Source of the DNA: Mortierella alpina
Lineage: Eukaryota > Mortierellomycota > Mortierellomycetes > Mortierellales > Mortierellaceae
DNA length: 64,000 nucleotides
Direction: 5' to 3'
Assembly (NCBI GenBank): GCA_029449245.1
Contig: JANATF010000001.1
Span: forward strand, 1,302,001-1,366,000
In this document: positions 58,968-64,000 of the stretch, piece by piece
Layout of the letters: each line of letters starts with the position of its first letter
Position numbering within the stretch: position 1 is the first letter of the stretch
Notes under the pieces: model-generated
Seen by the model: only the letters and a program-made list of their open reading frames with translations
Database searches by the model: none
Told to the model about the DNA's origin: nothing
Translations under genes and position numbers: made by a program

Positions 58968-61370
58968 CACTAGAGTCCTTTACTGCTTGGTTGTGATGAA
59001 GGTACTTGAGAACAATAGCTAGTGGCAGATGGACAGGCGTATTGGGTAAGGAACAATTACAAGAGGGATCCAGACTTTGGGCTGCTATGACAAGACAGTG
59101 GAGGTTGGCCAGCAGCTTAGCCGTCGCCATAGAGAATAACTATGGCAAACAGGGGCCTTTGATGCTGCTGAGCCTCTATGGTTTCGCGCTCCGTGTTGGT
59201 ACCCTATCAAGACAGACTGGTTCTGAAGCTTCAACATGCACGTACATAGGATAGAGATAGATGGCACACCAGTGGGGTGGAAGAGTGAGGAAAAAGAAAA
59301 GAGCAAAGTGACAGAGACTCGATAAGAACCTCGTTCGGCTCAGGCACAGAGTTGCAGAAGGACAAGAGAGGATGAATATCGACAGCAACAGCACGGGAAT
59401 AAAAAGAGGACAACAGCGAAGGTGAAGAAAAGGGGAGAGTTTTGGCGCGCTTCGGTGCTTTTGATAAAAAAGATATTGTGCCTGAAAAAAAAAGAGGTAC
59501 GAGGAAAAGGTGTACCAAAAAAAAAAGGGAGGTTGAATCCTTTTTGGTACAGTCCACTCCACACTCGCCCAATAGATCCAGGGATGGACCAGACCCAAGT
59601 AAACAGACGAGGTATATAGCAGGCAGTAATACCGACAGTGTAGCAGAGAGTGATTGCAACAAGTAGGGGTGAAGAGCAAGAGGAGAGGAGAAGGAGGGAC
59701 AGAAAGAGGAAGAGAAAAGAGAGGGACAAGAGCAAAAAAAGAGAGATGGAGAGAGAGGAGTGCATGGCCGATCCAGTGCCCTGTTCCTCAAAGCATCTTC
59801 AGCAAGTCACTCGAATAAGGACAAAAGGGAAGAAAGGAATGATACTGACTGGAGACACTTTGCTCTTGGCCACTCTTCGCCATGAGTGGACATAGTCTTG
59901 GGTGCAGGAATGCGCAAACTACCTGCTACAGGAAACAGGCGAGGGCGCAACGAACTGCTGCTTTAGCCGCCCATCAGGATATTGGACAACTGGGCAGGCG
60001 GCGGGGAAGAGGGTGGCGGGGATATCATCAAAAGGGCACCAGGCCAAAGAACCCCCAATCTCAACCGCCTGGATACGTTACAAGCTCAAGCTGACGACCA
60101 CAGTGGCGGTTGAGCCCGTACCTCTGTCGAGTGCGAAGGGCTCACTCGGTGTGGAAGGGCACGCAAACACCCACGAAGCGCCTGCCTTTGATCAGAGACC
60201 AGCGCACAGTAATATCCTGCCGGTTGGAGGGTCTGACGCAGTTCATGAAAGTAACAGACAGGGAGACAGGGCGACAGGGAGGTGGAGTAGACAAGGAAGC
60301 TGCGGACATGAGCCTTACAAATAAACCTTGTAGCTCAACGAGCCACGGACGAGCAAATCGTTGAAAGCTTGTACCTTTGCAACGGCAAAAGGAGGTGAAG
60401 AGGCGTAAGCGGGCGAGTGGACGGGAAGTAGGGGACGCAGGAGCGTGGACAGGACGGACAAGGACGTGAGCAAGGACAGTAGAAGGGGTGGGGGTGGTGG
60501 ACAAGCCAGTGGTGAGTGGAGAGTGAGGTGACGAGAAACAAAGGGCACAAGACGGTGGAACAGAAAGAGTGTGAAAAACAAACGAGAGTCTGATATTGGC
60601 TGTTGACGCAGTGGGAGGACACACACAAAAGGGCAGTGTTATGCGAGCATGCGTGCGGATAGCAAGAGAAAACAGAAAAAAACAAAAGGAAACGACGGCC
60701 AACAGAGGCCAGCAGTGTTCCTGCCGGTCTTTGCAACTCGCCCATATGCAAATCGCATTCATACGCGTTTGTGTGCTCCTCACTCCCCCTTTGCACACTG
60801 TTCCAACGGATTCTCGGGCATCCTGGTCGAATATAAAACGCAACACAGGCCAAAAAATAGCGAAACTGAGACCGTCACTTTTTTTTTTTTGCGCGGGAAA
60901 AAACTGACTGCATGCACTGTACGCCCAAGGCTCTCCAGATGGAGAGATGGAAAGCTCGCGTGTTCACCTGTAGATTCTGAGGAGCGCTGCTTAGAATGAA
61001 GGCTGCTCTTTCAGGCGCCAAGTCGGCGGGTAAGGACATGGAAGCACTTGACACGATCTAAGGCAATTATGGCGAGATGGCAAAAAAATTGCACAGGGAG
61101 CACAGGCCCTTCTCGTCCTAACGGACGATTGCAGGGTCTCCGAATTGTATTGAGAGCATGACCATGCGATATCAAGGCGCATCATCAAGACCGTATTGGA
61201 TTTGCAGGCCATTATCGCGTTATCCTGGTTTCAGCTTGCTTGTCTTCATCCTGCCTAAGCTGGGCCTCCCCCCCCCCCCCCCCACTTTCCAGGCGGAGTA
61301 AGCTGAGTAATCCAGCCCTAACAAATTCATATGTCCATATGTATGACTTGACGAGGTCCATTGAATTTAA
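58968..61370. other. Long gene-free region upstream of the C2H2 gene
   Basis: 2.4 kb between the zinc-finger gene start and the stop of the ankyrin gene, which is also on the minus strand. Most of it is CT-rich on the minus strand (59280-59800 and 60330-60680), so the several 100-230 residue ORFs there are compositional artefacts with no domain. It probably holds a long leader or large promoter, as regulators often have. A run of 16 C lies at 61268-61283. Confidence 0.5.
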
Positions 61371-62522
61371 TTATGCATTGGTGGTCGATTTGTGTACTAG
61401 GACTATAGCATCGTCTTGGCCTCTGAAAAAGTCACCAGTCTTGCGGCCGTACTGCTTCGTATTGACGGGTATCGTCTTTGCTCCATTGAATCTGCCCAAG
61501 CTAAAGTTCTCCGGCACATCGTCGATCTCCTATTGAAAGGAAAGCCTTTTAGCTTGAAAATAAAGACTATCAACTCCCTTTCGAAAGGCCGATACTAGCG
61601 ACACCTTACCTCTTTGATTAGCTGGATGGTCGTTTCGATTGTGTCCTCCACATTAGCGAAGATAGCACCAAGAAGGTTCTCATCAGCAACAGCTTGAGAA
61701 TAAACCAGGATTTCTTTGGCGTCTACTCCAGGAAAAGTCAATGTCAGACAGTCAGTGCAAGTAGGCACAAGACTTGCCTCTCAGCAAAGCAGTTACTCAT
61801 TTTTCATACCGTAGCTTGGGCCTGTTTTTGCTGGAGCAGAGGCACCTGTCGCGTTTGTAGGCACAGGCGTTGTTGATGGGAGTTTCGGGTTGGAAAGACT
61901 AAACGCCTCCTGATTCAGCTTGGGATCGTCAGTCGAGCCATCTGGCAATGACCATAGTTTCGAGAGATCGGGTTGAGCAAGGTACGCAGGTGTGAATGTT
62001 GGCTTGCTGCTGGTGTCCTCTGCCTGTTCCTGTGCTGCTGACTCTGATGCGGGCTTGTTCTTTCCCAAGAGCGCACAGATCTCAGGATTTTTGGCCAGAT
62101 CTGCTGGAACCTGTCCTTTACTGTTTTCCAGGTCCTTTTGCGCGCCCCTCATCAATAAGGCTCTGACAACGGGTTCATGTCCTCGGTGGGCAGCCCAGTG
62201 GAGCGCAGTCCTAGAACACGGAGGAAAGCCTGTCAGCGGTCTATCACAGCCATGAGATATCCTTCGCCAAGATCCCAACGATGTGGACGTACCATCCGTT
62301 CATTGCGTTCTGGGCGTTGATGTTGACTCCGCTTTGGCAATAGTGCAGGACGGCCTTGAGGTTGCCGATGGCCGCCATCTCGTGCAGGTCGTTGACCCTA
62401 GAGGAAACCGAAAGATCAGCGGGGGTTCTTGCTGATAGATGACTGGCTGGCTGGGATGCATCGGCATTGCGGATGAGAGCGAGTGGCGCTTCGCTATCTG
62501 CTTACCGTGTGTCGATGTCCAT
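61371..62522 (-). CDS. Ankyrin-repeat protein, ANKRD40-like
   Basis: A 264-residue protein of uncertain function. Five exons fit in phase: 62506-62522 (17 nt), 62293-62397, 61810-62210, 61610-61722 and 61371-61529. The start MDIDTRVNDLHEMAAIGNL leads into two ankyrin repeats (HYCQSGVNINAQNAMNGWTALHWA split as SGVNINAQNAMNG and WTALHWAAHRGHEPVVRALL; then GAQKDLENSKGQVPADLA). A segment TPAYLAQPD recalls the VPNYLANP motif of animal ANKRD40. A Ser/Pro-rich linker follows. The C-terminal part (AKEILVYSQ, GAIFANVEDTIETTIQLIKEEI, FSLGRFNGAKTIPVN, DDAIVLVH) reads like a compact ubiquitin-like alpha/beta domain, as the ANKRD40 C-terminus also might. The homology to ANKRD40 is tentative; the ankyrin repeats are clear. 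It diverges from the partial gene at the right edge. Confidence 0.75.
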
Positions 62523-63379
62523 TGGTGTCTGTGGAATCCTGTGGAATCCTGTGAGGTGCTTGTGCCTGGCATCGGTGCTTGCCCTGGCCAAGGCAAAAGG
62601 GTGTGGGGGCCCATCGAGGCGCACAAGCCACGCGCCGGCCGATTCGTGTGTCAGATGCCAGTCCCACAGCCGGTGAGTGGTTGTGCTGGTGCAAGTCCAC
62701 TCAGTTTGAGTCCCTTTTGTCTGCCGTTTTGACCTTTTCTTTTTTCTGGTCTCTGTCTCTCTTCGCTCGCTCCCTCTCTTTCCTCTCTTCTGTCCCTCGC
62801 TCATACATCCGTCATCACACACACTCCTCCCCCCACTCCTCCATCCCTCCTCCTTGTTCTCCCACGGTGCCTGGTCCACTCCAGCTACAGCAGTGCCCCA
62901 CCGATCGCTCTCTTCGACATTTTTATACCTGGCAACCGTGGTCACGCAAACCATTGCGCCCAGCCTATCCTCCGTTTCTTTGTCTCTGGCCCTTTCTCTC
63001 CTGTGCCTTCCCTGCCACATCCTCAGCATCATCATCCACGCTTGCCTCACTCGGCCTGTCAAGCCTATAGTCTCCTCTTGCGCCTGTGTGTGTGTGTGTG
63101 TCTCTCTCTCTCTCTCTGTTTGTCTCTCTCTCTCTCTCTGTTTGTCTCTCTTGCTCCCTCCCTATCACGCTTTCTCTCTATCTCTCTCTCTCTTCTCTCC
63201 CTCTCCCTCTGTTTCGCTCTCTCTGTCGTCTCACTTGCTCTCCAGCAAAAAGCCCAACTTCCCGCTCTTTTCTCGTGGGCCTCTTGTCTTATCCCGCAAC
63301 AAGGGCTACCCATCGTCTCGCTCTACAGCGCCCTTTTTGGCAAACACCACACCACAACACCGAATAACGAGATCACAGT
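62523..63379. other. Divergent promoter region with CT/GT microsatellites
   Basis: This 857-bp interval is extremely pyrimidine-rich on the plus strand. A (GT)n and (TC)n microsatellite block spans about 63085-63240. The long ORFs in this stretch only reflect its composition. Confidence 0.5.
63085..63240. repeat. GT and TC microsatellites
   Basis: A GTGTGTGTGTGTGT run is followed by several TC-repeat blocks interrupted by TGTTTG, in the leader of the right-edge gene. Confidence 0.8.
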
Positions 63380-63979
63380 ATGAACAGGATGGCGTCGAGG
63401 CTTCTGGAGCGAGTCTTTGTCAAGGTCCACATCCGAGCCGCATGGAACAAGCTTCACAACATGACGGAACAAGGCGAGCTGTTCTCTGCGCTCGAGTCGT
63501 TGATCCACCTGACAGCAACAGGTACAACTCTACTTTTGGCGCTCCCTCTCTTCGCCCCCTATTTACTCTCGCCTCCATGACACTGACGCACGGAAACAAA
63601 AAAAGCCGAAAAGCCCTTGCTTCAGCATCGCTCTCAGGAAGGAACGCAGACATGGTTGTCAGCAGCAGGAGAAAACATCACAACTATTGACTTCTTGCCT
63701 CTCTTGAACATGGATGCGTGTGTGTGTGTGTATGTCCTGTGCGTATGCTGATCATGGGAAAGATAGCTGTAACTTACACAATCATGCATGGCTCCGCTCC
63801 ACCCCCTTGAATAGACTCCTCCTATTGCGACCTGATAGGAGTTATGGTAGACATGATATCGACAGACAGTCTGGGCATTGCAGCACCTTTTCTATGCCAC
63901 ATCATCGACATGGCTGCGCTACCCTCGCAGCAGACCACGCGGCGAATGTCTCAGCAACTGTTATCGAAATGCGATCCTG
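63380..63979 (+). CDS. Unidentified protein, 5' part (gene runs off the window)
   Basis: The first two exons of a plus-strand gene that continues beyond 64000. Exon 1 is 63380-63521 (MNRMASRLLERVFVKVHIR, then AWNKLHNMTEQGELFSALESLIHL). Exon 2, 63815-63979, joins in phase (ACA G|AC) and encodes SYCDLIGVMVDMISTDSLGI, then APFLCHIIDMAALPSQQTTRRMSQQLLSKCDP, and ends at a GTACGA donor. The peptide is predicted to be alpha-helical with no known motif. A second ATG, three codons after the first, could be the true start. I do not recognise the family; a large helical-repeat subunit is one possibility. The 5' leader is CT-rich. The start was chosen by the in-phase splice and the end of the microsatellite leader. 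Confidence 0.55.
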
Positions 63980-64000
63980 GTACGATATATTCACTCGCCT

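Noticed and set aside
59231-59791. 186-residue minus-strand ORF with hydrophobic stretches
   Set aside because: The CT-rich strand yields Ser/Leu/Phe codons by composition; overlapping frames give equally long ORFs and there is no homology.
62854-63690. 278-residue plus-strand ORF
   Set aside because: It runs through the GT/TC microsatellites and ignores the good splice signals of the gene starting at 63380.

Overview
The window is nuclear DNA of a filamentous, probably early-diverging fungus; a Mortierella-like (Mortierellomycota) genome fits best. The genes are intron-rich with short GT-AG introns, intergenic spacing is moderate, and the products are plainly eukaryotic (COPII, exocyst, nucleoporin, cofilin, ribosomal and U3 processome proteins). 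Two genes narrow it further: a MMACHC/CblC-type cobalamin-processing protein, known from early-branching fungi and absent from yeasts, and a perilipin-type lipid-droplet protein, as expected of an oleaginous mould. The phylum is inference; no rRNA or marker tree was available. No virus, transposon, CRISPR array or prokaryotic operon was recognised.

Layout. 1-0.44 kb: 3' end of a PP2A leucine carboxyl methyltransferase. 0.57-4.56 kb: Nup50/Nup2-like nucleoporin and MMACHC homologue, both minus. 5.7-7.7 kb: NAD-glycerol-3-phosphate dehydrogenase (+). 7.8-12.2 kb: membrane protein (-) and F-box-type protein (+), divergent. 12.8-22.8 kb: SEC24 (+), a Sec8 exocyst gene that stops early (-), and a RAD57/XRCC3 recombinase paralogue (-). 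23.1-25.3 kb: enolase-phosphatase E1 (+) and tRNA-Thr(AGU). 25.3-32.8 kb: a gene-poor stretch. 33.6-39.5 kb: perilipin, dynein light chain LC8, mitochondrial uL23m and UTP15. 39.8-44.2 kb: two neighbouring minus-strand secreted or cell-surface genes, a NodB-fold protein that has lost its catalytic residues and a Kre9-like protein with acidic and His-rich tracts. 44.4-50.9 kb: RPS8, 5-hydroxyisourate hydrolase, ethanolamine kinase, HSCB/JAC1. 51.0-58.97 kb: AIG1-like GTPase with a very long disordered N-terminus, cofilin, two-finger C2H2 regulator. 61.4-62.5 kb: ANKRD40-like ankyrin protein (-). 63.4 kb to the end: start of an unidentified gene (+).

The genes are mostly unrelated housekeeping functions rather than a pathway cluster. 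Loose themes are lipid and membrane supply (GPD1, ethanolamine kinase, perilipin), secretion (SEC24, Sec8), one-carbon/methionine metabolism (MMACHC, enolase-phosphatase) and cell-wall surface proteins. Exon structures were built by hand: splice sites were chosen so that reading phase is kept and family motifs are continuous, and nearly every model sums to a whole number of codons. Gene symbols follow yeast or human names. Family assignments come from motif recognition, not from database searches.
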